This document shows, piece by piece, positions 15,107 through 22,434 of a stretch of 32,607 bases of DNA; the first letter of the stretch is position 1; the number at the start of each line of letters is the position of its first letter. The stretch covers positions 1 to 32,607 of the forward strand of contig NZ_AOIU01000020.1 in the NCBI RefSeq assembly GCF_000337455.1, written 5' to 3'. The notes under the pieces were generated by a model, which was not told where the DNA came from, made no database searches, and saw nothing but the letters and a program-made list of their open reading frames with translations. The stretch is from Halosimplex carlsbadense 2-9-1 (GTDB lineage: Archaea > Halobacteriota > Halobacteria > Halobacteriales > Haloarculaceae). Made by a program: the position numbers and the translations under genes.

Positions 15107-15221
15107 GGTGCAGGACAAAAGCCTGCACCGTGGACACGGCCAAGTGTCGTGTTCCGGTGTACGATGAGCAGGAAGGTGTTCCCTTCCTTTACAGCGTTGC
15201 TCAGAGGGTTTCCCCTCTGAG
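15107..15221 (+). ncRNA. Candidate structured RNA: three consecutive hairpins
   Basis: Three perfect stems follow each other: GGTGCAGG/CCTGCACC (15107-15114, 15122-15129, 8 bp, 7-nt loop); AGGAAGG/CCTTCCT (15170-15176, 15182-15188, 7 bp, 5-nt loop); and CTCAGAGGG/CCCTCTGAG (15200-15208, 15213-15221, 9 bp, TTTC loop). The density of perfect stems in non-coding DNA suggests a folded RNA, though strand and ends are not determined. No known RNA family is recognised. Confidence 0.4.
15135..15170 (+). repeat. Direct repeat copy 1 (CACGGCCAAGTG..)
   Basis: Begins CACGGCCAAGTGTCGTG, continues TTCCGGTG and ends ATGAGCA. It is nearly the same as 15623-15659, with about 30 matching positions and one single-base gap. 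It lies between the first and second hairpins of the candidate RNA. Confidence 0.6.
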
Positions 15222-15622
15222 GTTGAATGTCGTGTCGCCCCTGCGGGTTTCCCCAGTCAGGAGCTCAGACGGACGGTGTGATACGGGTGCTAATTCAGTC
15301 GGCACCCGCATGAAGGTTACGGTTAGGCGGATCTTGGTCGTGTGACGGGCGTCAGACGTTGCTACCTGTAGTATTAAGTGGAGTGCGTAACTACAGCACG
15401 GTAGCCACCGCGACACGCCATCGACCGGTTGCCGCCGGCTGGGTCGGCGTGATCGAGGATGTCGAACACGGGGACGTCGGCAGTGTACCCCCTACGTGCC
15501 GGGCGGTGTGATACAGCTCCACCCGTACCACGTTTTGGGCGCTAGCCGACAGTACTATTCCTGTACCCTGTTCGACCGCTCCGCGTTCACGCCATCCACC
15601 GCTGCGGCAGCCAGAGGGATGG

Positions 15623-15659
15623 CACGGCCAAGTGAAGTGTTCCGGTGGCACCATGAGCA
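15623..15659 (+). repeat. Direct repeat copy 2, leader of the 15666 gene
   Basis: Begins CACGGCCAAGTGAAGTG, continues TTCCGGTGGCACC and ends ATGAGCA, six bases before the ATG at 15666. Its tail and the following bases (gagcaacagcaATGTCA) also resemble the end of the leader at 8780-8793 (gagcaagcaATGTCA). That suggests a shared translation-control element. Confidence 0.55.
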
Positions 15660-15665
15660 ACAGCA

Positions 15666-16430
15666 ATGTCAGAAAACACGCAACCCACGGCGGACGCATC
15701 GGACATCGACCAGCTCCGCGATCTCCTCAAACACGTCGACGTTGACGCGGACTCCCCTCTCCACACGATCATCGACGGCCTCCTAGACATCGTTGGTGAC
15801 CTCTCCGCGGAACGCGACGACCTCCTCGAACACGTCAAGGAACTGGAACAGGAGCTGGCGGATGCAGAAGACCGGATCGAGGAGTTGGAGACGGAGCTGT
15901 CGAACTACCGCAACGAAAACGAACAGGACAAGGCCGGGACGAAACGCCGCGTCACCACGAACGAAGAAGCAATCGCCACCCTCGAAAAACACGTCAACAC
16001 CGACGCCACCGAAGAAACCCCGGACGAAGACGCCGACGATGAGAGTACCGGGACGGGAATGACCGCCCTCGAACAGATCGTCCAACTCCCCGACAACGTC
16101 GCGGAGCGTGAGCTGTCGAAGAACCAGCAACGCGCCCGGAAGATCGCGATGAACCTGCCGGAATACACGCAGAAAGTCCCAGCCGGGCACGCAATCACGA
16201 CGTCGGAACTGGCGACCGTGATGGCCAGCCTCGAAGGTGAACGCCCGCACAGGGAGACGCGGTCGCGGGTGCTGAAGTTCTTGAACGATTTCGCCGGGGA
16301 GTACGGCAAGGTCGTGAAACGGCGCGGGAGGAAGCGGTTCGTCCTCGAGGAAGGAATCATCGCCCGACTGGAGCGGACGACGCCGGGGAGCAACCAGACT
16401 GCGGGCGTCACGGGCGTGGTGACGCCCTAG
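15666..16430 (+). CDS. Coiled-coil protein with basic C-terminal (winged-helix-like) domain
   Basis: A 254-residue protein. Residues about 40-95 are a strong coiled coil (LSAERDDLLEHVKELEQEL, then further heptads). An acidic linker (105-135) follows. The C-terminal 110 residues are basic and helical (NQQRARKIAMNLPEYTQKVP, then TRSRVLKFLNDFAGEYGKVV, KRRGRKRFVLEEG), ending like a winged-helix beta wing. This suggests a dimeric DNA-binding protein. Similar coiled-coil plus DNA-binding proteins are common on haloarchaeal plasmids, but no precise family is claimed. The ATG at 15666 is supported by the leader repeat just before it. Confidence 0.7.
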   Translation: MSENTQPTADASDIDQLRDLLKHVDVDADSPLHTIIDGLLDIVGDLSAERDDLLEHVKELEQELADAEDRIEELETELSNYRNENEQDKAGTKRRVTTNEEAIATLEKHVNTDATEETPDEDADDESTGTGMTALEQIVQLPDNVAERELSKNQQRARKIAMNLPEYTQKVPAGHAITTSELATVMASLEGERPHRETRSRVLKFLNDFAGEYGKVVKRRGRKRFVLEEGIIARLERTTPGSNQTAGVTGVVTP

Positions 16431-16764
16431 GAGGTAGAGCGTCACGATGACACCCGCTAAGACCGGCCCAACCGGGATCCAAGGTTAGGACACCTCACAC
16501 GAACCACCACGGCCCCGCCGCGTCCGCCTGTTGTTCTAGTGGCTACACTGGGGAGAACCCCCTTTCCTACAGTAGTGTAGAACGTGAGTGAAACACTATC
16601 TGTAGGTAGGGACTGTCTCACCCCGTCACAACACCCGTGACGGTTCCACCCGTGGAAGGACTGTTCCAACGTCGGGGGTTCGTCGCGGGAGTTGTTCGTC
16701 GACGTCCTTTGCACCCGCTCCAGCTGCACGCTTTTCCGCCGTCGTTGTTTATGTCAACAATGTT
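16431..16764 (+). other. Gene-free region with a compound hairpin
   Basis: 334 nt before TFB-like gene 4. Outer arms CTACACT (16543-16549) and AGTGTAG (16574-16580) enclose an inner GGGG-AGAA-CCCC hairpin (16550-16561). Downstream, ctatctgtaggtagggactg (16596-16615) resembles gtaggtaagg elements elsewhere. Next to the gene, TTGTT-tatgtc-AACAA is a short dyad overlapping the likely promoter (tgtttatg) of the ATG at 16765. No protein-coding frame is convincing. Confidence 0.45.
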
Positions 16765-17589
16765 ATGAAGTCCGCTCCCCGGAACTACCTCCGCACCATC
16801 GTCCGGGCCGCTGACGACTTGGAGCTCTCCGTGCAGACTATCCTCGACGCCACCCACATCGCGACCCGGCTCGAAGCAACCAGCGACGTCGATCACGCCG
16901 AACGCGTCATCGCTGCAGCCAGCCTGTACGCCGCCGCCACTCATCGCGACGGCGACGTGACCCGCACCGCGGTCACAGATGCCCTCGAGACGTATATGAA
17001 CGACCGTCTCCGCCGCCACGCCACGGAGATCGCCACCGATACGGACTGCCAGACGTCCCTGCAGCACGCCGACGCCCCGCACTACCTTGTCCACGACTCC
17101 TTCACGAACAGCTACCACGTGATCAGCGACAGTACGGACGGCGGTGTCATCTGTGCGTGCGGGGACTTCGTCAAACTCTCCACGGACAGCATTCGCACGA
17201 CCACCAACCCGTTCCAGTATCACATCTGCAACGCCTGCGCGGCTGAAGTCGAAGCCACCTCTTCCGCGCCGGCCGCTGACGGCGGAACTACGTCCCGTGC
17301 CACGTTCGACGCCAGTGCTGCTCACGACGCGGTCGACGACCTCCACTCTACTCTCTCTGATGAACTCCGCCACCCGCCCACCGACCGCGTTCGAGCGTAC
17401 GCGCACGGCCTCATCGACGCCCTGCATGACGTCGACGATCGCGAACGACGTGTGGCCGCCGCCGCGTACCTCCGTGCCGCCCGCCAGACCCAGTTTGACC
17501 TCTCCCCGTCGATGGTTACTACCCTCGAGCGCAGCGTCGACGCTGGCACGCTCTCCCGTACAGTCGATCGTCTCTTCACTGATTCTTAA
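16765..17589 (+). CDS. TFB-like protein 4: cyclin-like halves around a central zinc site
   Basis: A 274-residue protein. The N-terminal part (about 8-95) looks like a diverged cyclin repeat (HAERVIAAASLYAAATHRDG). A central segment carries Cys130-x-Cys132 (VICACGDF) and Cys155-x-x-Cys158 (HICNAC), a zinc-ribbon-like set. The C-terminal part (about 185-270) is another diverged cyclin repeat (RRVAAAAYLRAARQTQFDLS). This order, repeat-zinc-repeat, differs from TFB, in which the ribbon is N-terminal. It is the most diverged of the four TFB-like proteins in the window and the assignment is less sure. The stop codon is immediately followed by an AT-rich TTCTTAACC repeat array. Confidence 0.6.
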   Translation: MKSAPRNYLRTIVRAADDLELSVQTILDATHIATRLEATSDVDHAERVIAAASLYAAATHRDGDVTRTAVTDALETYMNDRLRRHATEIATDTDCQTSLQHADAPHYLVHDSFTNSYHVISDSTDGGVICACGDFVKLSTDSIRTTTNPFQYHICNACAAEVEATSSAPAADGGTTSRATFDASAAHDAVDDLHSTLSDELRHPPTDRVRAYAHGLIDALHDVDDRERRVAAAAYLRAARQTQFDLSPSMVTTLERSVDAGTLSRTVDRLFTDS

Positions 17590-17638
17590 CCCTATTCTCA
17601 ACCCTATTCTTAACCATAGGATTGAGGGTGAGGATAAG
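17582..17638. repeat. TTCTTAACC repeat array
   Basis: Direct repeats ATTCTTAACC, CCTATTCTCAACC and CCTATTCTTAACC are followed by an imperfect inverse (ATAGGATTGAGGGTGAGG). TATTCTTAACCATAGG (17605-17620) is exactly the reverse complement of 6936-6951. The array overlaps the stop codon of the TFB-like gene 4 and precedes the first copy of the promoter cassette at 17656. It could act as terminator, operator or promoter. Confidence 0.55.
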
Positions 17639-17655
17639 CTGTTATAACTCCGTGT

Positions 17656-17712
17656 TCTTACCATACATTTTGAAAGAGAAAACCACCAGACGACGGTGGG
17701 TGTTTGGTAAGG
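17656..17712. promoter_or_regulatory. Facing TCTTACC / GGTAAG element, cassette copy 1
   Basis: TCTTACCATAC (17656-17666) faces GTTTGGTAAGG (17702-17712) with a 35-bp spacer. CCACC/GGTGG arms lie inside the spacer. It is followed by CCTTAATGCA (TATA-like) and then the gene at 17776. The whole cassette, from a TATAACTCYGTG word upstream through the start codon, is duplicated at 19122-19257. Confidence 0.7.
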
Positions 17713-17775
17713 AACCGGCCTTAATGCATCCGCCGGCGAAGTACCGGTGCGGTCGAAGATGGCCGCAGCCAGTCA

Positions 17776-18390
17776 ATGGCTACAGAGAGCAACCTACCCA
17801 GCTACGACGATCCCAGCATCGGTGACAAGATCGGTGACGACCTCCCGCGCCCGACACCGGACGCCGTCCTGAAAGAGTTCGACGGCGTCGTCGGGAGCGA
17901 AGGGCTGCGGCTGCTGCGGTACCGGCGGAAGGACGGGGATGAACACTACGTCCTCTCCTACGGAACCGCGGCAGCCAGTGAAGGCTCACGGCTCGAACAC
18001 GTGGTCGTCGACGAAGGCGTCCGGGTCAACGTCGTTCAAGTCCACGACGAACCGGACGGCTTGGCAGAAGCCGTCCACGACGACGTCGTCATCGACCCAC
18101 CAGAGGGACTCCACCTCCGTTCCAGATGCCTCCCGACGTATCCGTGGGAGCACCCATCTGACTGGTTGGATCGGGCCCCTAACCCCGACGAACGCCTCTG
18201 GTACTACGAACCCGGAGTCAACGAAGTCCGGCACTGGCTGGTCGAGGTCGAGATGGATGCCGTAGAGATACTTCCGGGATACGATCCCGCGGACATCAAA
18301 GACCACACGCTGAACGGCCAGCCGGTGAACGTCGATATGGGTCGCCGGTACCGCTACATCATCGACTTGGAGAACAAGAGCATCTTCTAA
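17776..18390 (+). CDS. Orphan protein, paralogue of the 19252 gene
   Basis: A 204-residue acidic protein. It shares with the 154-residue protein at 19252 an MAT start, a VHDEPDGLAEAVHDDVVIDP segment (VHDEPDGMADDVHDAVIDEP there) and a YDP...GRRYRYIIDL end (YDP...GRYQYLLNV there). This copy has an extra Trp-rich insert at about 120-150. No known family or catalytic motif is recognised. The ATG at 17776 is chosen because the reading frame of an earlier ATG at 17759 is closed to homology. The promoter cassette and the first coding bases are duplicated together with the paralogue, so this is a true gene duplication. Confidence 0.78.
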   Translation: MATESNLPSYDDPSIGDKIGDDLPRPTPDAVLKEFDGVVGSEGLRLLRYRRKDGDEHYVLSYGTAAASEGSRLEHVVVDEGVRVNVVQVHDEPDGLAEAVHDDVVIDPPEGLHLRSRCLPTYPWEHPSDWLDRAPNPDERLWYYEPGVNEVRHWLVEVEMDAVEILPGYDPADIKDHTLNGQPVNVDMGRRYRYIIDLENKSIF

Positions 18391-18427
18391 CCCCGGTCGA
18401 AACGCCCGCTTCTTGATTTCCGTCTGT

Positions 18428-18483
18428 TCTTACCTAACGATTCAAAGACAGAAACACCGTACTGCGGCGGTTGTTTGGTAAGG
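18428..18483. promoter_or_regulatory. Facing TCTTACC / GGTAAG element, cassette copy 2
   Basis: TCTTACCTAAC (18428-18438) faces GTTTGGTAAGG (18473-18483), with a 34-bp spacer, followed by GCTTAATGCACCCG. It is homologous to the copies at 17656 and 19132 but drives an unrelated protein, so the cassette has been conserved or moved independently of the coding sequence. Confidence 0.7.
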
Positions 18484-18529
18484 AAACGTGCTTAATGCAC
18501 CCGCGCGGCTACAGGAAGGTGGCCAGATA

Positions 18530-19030
18530 ATGGCCGCACCCAAAGCAAACCCCACTGACGACGAAGAACCGCCGTTCGCTGAAGGCCAACCGTTGCGAAG
18601 TGCCGTCGACGACGAATGGTTCCGTCGCCCGGTCGCGGTCGCGATCCACGGCGGGCCGATTGAGGGCCGCGTCGAACTTCACGACCTCGAGGACGCCGAT
18701 GACGTCCCACGGTACGTAATCGTCCGGCGCTACCCCAACCTCGACGAACAGGAGTTGTTGGGCGACGCCCGACCGGCCACCATCGCCGCTACAGGCAACC
18801 GGTTCCGGATCGCGACACGGGCACGGAACACGCGCGGCGTTCAACGTGCAGCAGAGCAGGTCGTTGCTGCGCTGTTCGGCGGCGTGAACGGCATCGTTCA
18901 CGCGGAACAGTATGACGACGGCTGGTGCTTCCGCGTCCCTGCGGAAGAAGTGCTGGTGTCTGAAAACGCCCACCTTGACCCACTCTGCCACAACGGCAGA
19001 GCTGAAGTCATCCTTCACTTGAACGGGTAG
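18530..19030 (+). CDS. Orphan acidic protein
   Basis: A 166-residue protein from the ATG at 18530, 47 nt after the GGTAAGG arm. The frame opens at 18488, but those residues lie inside the promoter region. It shows a beta-rich first half (RRPVAVAIHGGPIEGRVELH, RYVIVRRYPN) and a helical middle (RGVQRAAEQVVAALFGGVNG), then a final strand pair. It is unrelated by eye to its two neighbours that share the same promoter cassette. No motif is recognised. Coregulation with the genes at 17776 and 19252 is inferred from the cassette. Confidence 0.75.
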   Translation: MAAPKANPTDDEEPPFAEGQPLRSAVDDEWFRRPVAVAIHGGPIEGRVELHDLEDADDVPRYVIVRRYPNLDEQELLGDARPATIAATGNRFRIATRARNTRGVQRAAEQVVAALFGGVNGIVHAEQYDDGWCFRVPAEEVLVSENAHLDPLCHNGRAEVILHLNG

Positions 19031-19090
19031 GCCTCCACAACGATCTACCCGACTAGTTCGACGAAAGACTGCTCACTTCTTAGCCTTAGT

Positions 19091-19108
19091 CTTATTCTTA
19101 AGAATAAG
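19091..19108. repeat. Perfect 18-bp AT-rich palindrome
   Basis: CTTATTCTTAAGAATAAG is a perfect palindrome upstream of cassette copy 3. Its right half (TTAAGAATAAGGATA from 19098) is identical to 6943-6957. It belongs to the TTCTTAA family of intergenic sites. It may be a protein-binding site, or a terminator for the gene ending at 19030. Confidence 0.6.
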
Positions 19109-19131
19109 GATAGGCAGGTATAACTCTGTGG

Positions 19132-19188
19132 TCTTACCATACATTTCGGAAACCATAATCGCAAGACGGCGGCGGTTGTTTGGTAAGG
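19132..19188. promoter_or_regulatory. Facing TCTTACC / GGTAAG element, cassette copy 3
   Basis: TCTTACCATAC (19132-19142) faces GTTTGGTAAGG (19178-19188) with a 35-bp spacer, then CCTTAATGCACCCG. The sequence from here to the ATG at 19252 is almost the same as the copy before 17776, including GATGGCCGCAGCCAGTCA just before the start codon. Confidence 0.72.
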
Positions 19189-19251
19189 AAACGGCCTTAA
19201 TGCACCCGCCGGCCAAGTACTGGTGCGGTCGAAGATGGCCGCAGCCAGTCA

Positions 19252-19716
19252 ATGGCTACAGCGAATCCCCCAACGTACGACGCGCTGGTCTATGGAGACG
19301 TAGTCGGAGAAGACGTAGACCTAGTACCGCACGAAGCCATCCAGTCACGGTTCCGCGCCCAACGGTATGGGCACGGGGAACTGACCCTGCTCCACTACCA
19401 AGAGCCGGACGGCGACGAACGGTACGCCCTGACCAAAGAGATGGGCCCCAACCGGATCGTCGTCGACGTCGGCCCCGACGTTTGCGTGGAACCCGTCCAC
19501 GACGAACCGGACGGGATGGCTGACGACGTCCACGACGCGGTCATCGACGAACCCGTCGTCACGCCGTTGATCACGCCGACGGTCGAGGAAGGCGACCCGC
19601 ACGTCTGGCTGGTCGACCTCAACATCAAGGCCGTCGACAAGATCACGGAGTACGATCCCGGTGCCGTCAACGACGGTGCCTGCGGACGGTACCAGTACCT
19701 CCTCAACGTCCGCTAA
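19252..19716 (+). CDS. Orphan protein, paralogue of the 17776 gene
   Basis: A 154-residue paralogue of the 17776 protein, with the same N-terminal (MATANPPTYD), central (VHDEPDGMADDVHDAVIDEP) and C-terminal (YDPGAVNDG, GRYQYLLNV) landmarks. It lacks about 50 residues of the longer copy, mainly the Trp-rich insert and the very C-terminus. The upstream DNA is duplicated too. The protein is acidic, soluble and probably beta-rich. It precedes the membrane ATPase gene by about 107 nt. No function can be assigned. Confidence 0.78.
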   Translation: MATANPPTYDALVYGDVVGEDVDLVPHEAIQSRFRAQRYGHGELTLLHYQEPDGDERYALTKEMGPNRIVVDVGPDVCVEPVHDEPDGMADDVHDAVIDEPVVTPLITPTVEEGDPHVWLVDLNIKAVDKITEYDPGAVNDGACGRYQYLLNVR

Positions 19717-19823
19717 CCAGCGCGGTTCTGCTTCCCGGTTCTACCGGAGAGACGACATCAACTTTTTCGCAGCAAGCGCCGGCTCTAACCCGTTGAATAT
19801 CAAATTTATTACGTCTGGAACGC

Positions 19824-22349
19824 ATGAATGGATCGCGATCGAAGATGGGCCAAACCACCCGCTCACGGACGTATTCGACCACCGACATCGCCAAAGCGAT
19901 GGCTGCCGAACAACCCGAACTCTACCACGCCGTCAAGGGGACACTCAGCGTGCTGCTCTACGTCGGTGTCGTACACCTGCTGCTCACTCCCGGTACCGCC
20001 GACACTCTCACCCTGATTGTGCCCGGCGACATCGCCTCCGCGCTCACCCGCGGGCATTACGTGCTCATCATCGCGATCGCGACCGCCGCCACACGGCTAT
20101 GGTGGTGGACGCTCCCCACGACGTACTCCCGCAACACGACCGTTGGCGTCCTCTTCAACCTCCTCCTCTCCACCGGGATCACCCTCACCGCCATCGCCGC
20201 CTACGTGGCCGGCATCGGGATCGCCTCCACCGTGATGCTCACCGGTATGGTCGGCGTCCTGTTCAGCACCACCGTCCTCCACGACACGACCAACGACACC
20301 TACGGCGCCGAACCCGTCCGCGTCGCCGCCGACGTCGCCATCCGCGTCCCGCTTATGCTGGCCATCCCCGTCCTTAGCGTCGGCGGCGGCCTCACATCCG
20401 CCGGGTCGACGGTCACCCTCATCGCGGGCGTCACGCTCAGTCATCTCCTCCCGGCGGCCGCCGGAATCGCTGCCGTGGCGTACGCCGGCTACCAGCTCTC
20501 CCGCAAGGTCGAGGCAGTCGACCGCCGGATCCCGCCCGCGCTCACCATCGATCCCGCGCCCTACCCCGCCACCGGCTCTAAGCCCCGTGTGGCGTACCAG
20601 CCCACGCAGACGTCCACGTCCACGCCGGCGACCGCCGCCACGACGACGGGCACGGGTAGCGACACGATCGCGACGGCAAGCGACGGCGGCCTCACACCCA
20701 CGCAGACGTCCAGCGACGACACCACCGCTGGCACGGACGCGCCCGACGTCACGTTTGACGACGTGGCCGGGATGGCCGACGTGAAGCAGCAGCTCCGACA
20801 GGACGTCCTCGATCCCTACCAAGACACGGACTACGACCAGTACGGCATCGACCCGGTCACGGGCGTGCTACTCCACGGCCCACCCGGCACCGGGAAGACG
20901 TACATCTCGAAGGCGATCGCCGGCGAACTCGAACACAACTACTACCAGATCGACACCAGCGACGTCATCTCCGACGTGGTGGGTCGGGGCGTCAAAGCCC
21001 TCACCAGCCTGTTCGAGGACGCCCGCCAGAATCAGCCTGCCGTCGTCTTCATCGACGAAATCGATGCCATCGCCCCGGAGCGTGGTGGGGACGCGCAGAT
21101 GACGCAGTCCCAGCAGCAGACCGTGAACACCCTCCTCGAACAGCTCTCCACAATCAACGACGACGATGACGCGGACGTGCTGGTCATCGCCGCCACCAAC
21201 AAGCCGGAGGAACTGGACGACGCGCTGAAACGCCCCGGCCGGTTCGACACGACGATCGAGGTCGACCTTCCCGACGCGGAGACGCGGCTGGCCGTCCTCA
21301 AGCAGGAACTCAACCGTAGCGCCGTCCCCTTCGACAAGCTCCATCCCGACGACCGCGACGACGTCGTGCGGGCCACGGAGGGAATGAGCATCGCAGCAAT
21401 CACGCGTGTCGTCGAAGGGGCGGAGCGCGCCGCCGTCAACCGCGCCACCGGGGACGACACGCCCCGAATCTCCCGCGACCTCCTCTTCGAACAGCTCGAA
21501 GACGTCCGTGAGCAGCGCCGGGAAGACCAAGCCAGCGAATACATCGCGGAACAGCCCGACATCACGTTCGACGACGTCGGCGGGATGACCGACCTCAAGC
21601 AAACCCTCCAGCAGAAGGTGATCGACCCCTTGGAGAACCCCGAACGCTACGAAGAGTACGGACTGACCACGGTGAACGGCGTCCTGCTCCACGGCCCGCC
21701 GGGCACCGGGAAGACGTACACCGCGAAGGCGCTGGCCGGGGAAACCGGGCACACCTTCCTCGACGTGAACGGCAGCCAGCTCACCAGTAAGTACACCGGG
21801 GAAGCCGCCCGGAAGATCGCTGACCTGTTCGACCGCGCTGTCGACATCCAGCCGTGCATCCTGTTCATCGACGAAATCGACGCGATCGCGCCCGAACGCA
21901 ACAACAGCGAAAACGTACACCAATCGCAAGAACAGGCCGTCAACGAACTCCTACAGGGAATGACCCGGATTCAGGGCGAAGACGTGGTCGTCGTCGCCGC
22001 CACGAACAAGCCCGACACCGTCGACGACGCCCTGAAACGCGCCGGCCGGATGGATGAACAGGTTGAGGTTGGCCCGCCGGATCACGCGGCCCGACGGGAC
22101 ATCCTCCAAACCCATCTCGAGGACAGACCCACCAGCGACGACATCAACTGGGAACACGTCACCAGCAAGACCGACCCCCAGCACTTCCGCGCGCCGCTGG
22201 TGGCCGCCGACATCGAGCAGATCGCGGACGACGCCGCACGCCGCGCGATGGAGGATCCCGACACGGACACGATCACCCAGTTCCACCTCATCACCGCCAT
22301 CCAGCACGCAGAAAGCAGTCTGGCCGGCACCAACTACACGGGGTATTAG
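19824..22349 (+). CDS. Membrane-anchored tandem AAA+ ATPase (Cdc48/p97-like D1-D2)
   Basis: An 841-residue protein. Residues about 41-225 contain roughly six hydrophobic segments (for example LSVLLYVGVVHLLL, YVLIIAIATAAT, VGVLFNLLLSTGITLTAIAA). A Thr/Ser-rich linker follows (255-305). Two AAA+ modules come next. D1 has GPPGTGKT 352-359, VFIDEID from 408 and arginine-finger RPGR 470-473. D2 has GPPGTGKT 624-631, LFIDEID from 680 and RAGR 739-742. The two AAA domains are most like archaeal Cdc48/VAT, but the N-terminal substrate domain is replaced by a membrane domain. Predicted role: unfolding or extracting proteins at the membrane. Both Walker motifs look intact. The start may be 19824 or the in-frame ATG at 19845. 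The type IIG gene follows after 85 nt. Confidence 0.85.
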   Translation: MNGSRSKMGQTTRSRTYSTTDIAKAMAAEQPELYHAVKGTLSVLLYVGVVHLLLTPGTADTLTLIVPGDIASALTRGHYVLIIAIATAATRLWWWTLPTTYSRNTTVGVLFNLLLSTGITLTAIAAYVAGIGIASTVMLTGMVGVLFSTTVLHDTTNDTYGAEPVRVAADVAIRVPLMLAIPVLSVGGGLTSAGSTVTLIAGVTLSHLLPAAAGIAAVAYAGYQLSRKVEAVDRRIPPALTIDPAPYPATGSKPRVAYQPTQTSTSTPATAATTTGTGSDTIATASDGGLTPTQTSSDDTTAGTDAPDVTFDDVAGMADVKQQLRQDVLDPYQDTDYDQYGIDPVTGVLLHGPPGTGKTYISKAIAGELEHNYYQIDTSDVISDVVGRGVKALTSLFEDARQNQPAVVFIDEIDAIAPERGGDAQMTQSQQQTVNTLLEQLSTINDDDDADVLVIAATNKPEELDDALKRPGRFDTTIEVDLPDAETRLAVLKQELNRSAVPFDKLHPDDRDDVVRATEGMSIAAITRVVEGAERAAVNRATGDDTPRISRDLLFEQLEDVREQRREDQASEYIAEQPDITFDDVGGMTDLKQTLQQKVIDPLENPERYEEYGLTTVNGVLLHGPPGTGKTYTAKALAGETGHTFLDVNGSQLTSKYTGEAARKIADLFDRAVDIQPCILFIDEIDAIAPERNNSENVHQSQEQAVNELLQGMTRIQGEDVVVVAATNKPDTVDDALKRAGRMDEQVEVGPPDHAARRDILQTHLEDRPTSDDINWEHVTSKTDPQHFRAPLVAADIEQIADDAARRAMEDPDTDTITQFHLITAIQHAESSLAGTNYTGY

Positions 22350-22434
22350 CGCCGTGGCGCCATCGCCCGATTCTGGTTTCTGTTCTACAGGATATTCAAT
22401 ACCATTTTCATGGGGGACTGCATCCGCCTATTAT

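Larger units (their letters stand above)
15041..15665 (+). other. Long gene-free region with consecutive hairpins and a direct repeat
   Basis: 625 nt without a convincing gene; the short frames here have no haloarchaeal composition. The first part holds three strong hairpins in a row (15107-15221). A 36-37 bp sequence occurs at 15135-15170 and again at 15623-15659, just before the next gene. A TATA-like agtattaagtgg near 15368-15379 could start a leader of about 270 nt for the gene at 15666. GTTTTGGTAGA and GTTTGGTAGGT near 15063-15098 resemble the GTTTGGTAAG half-site in direct orientation. Confidence 0.5.

Noticed and set aside
15097..15345. 82-codon frame in the hairpin-rich region
   Set aside because: It runs straight through three perfect stems and has an atypical composition rich in Val/Arg/Ser; no promoter at its start.
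20868..21929. 353-codon frame antisense to the membrane ATPase
   Set aside because: It mirrors the third-position GC of the strongly conserved AAA+ domains; long antisense frames are expected there.
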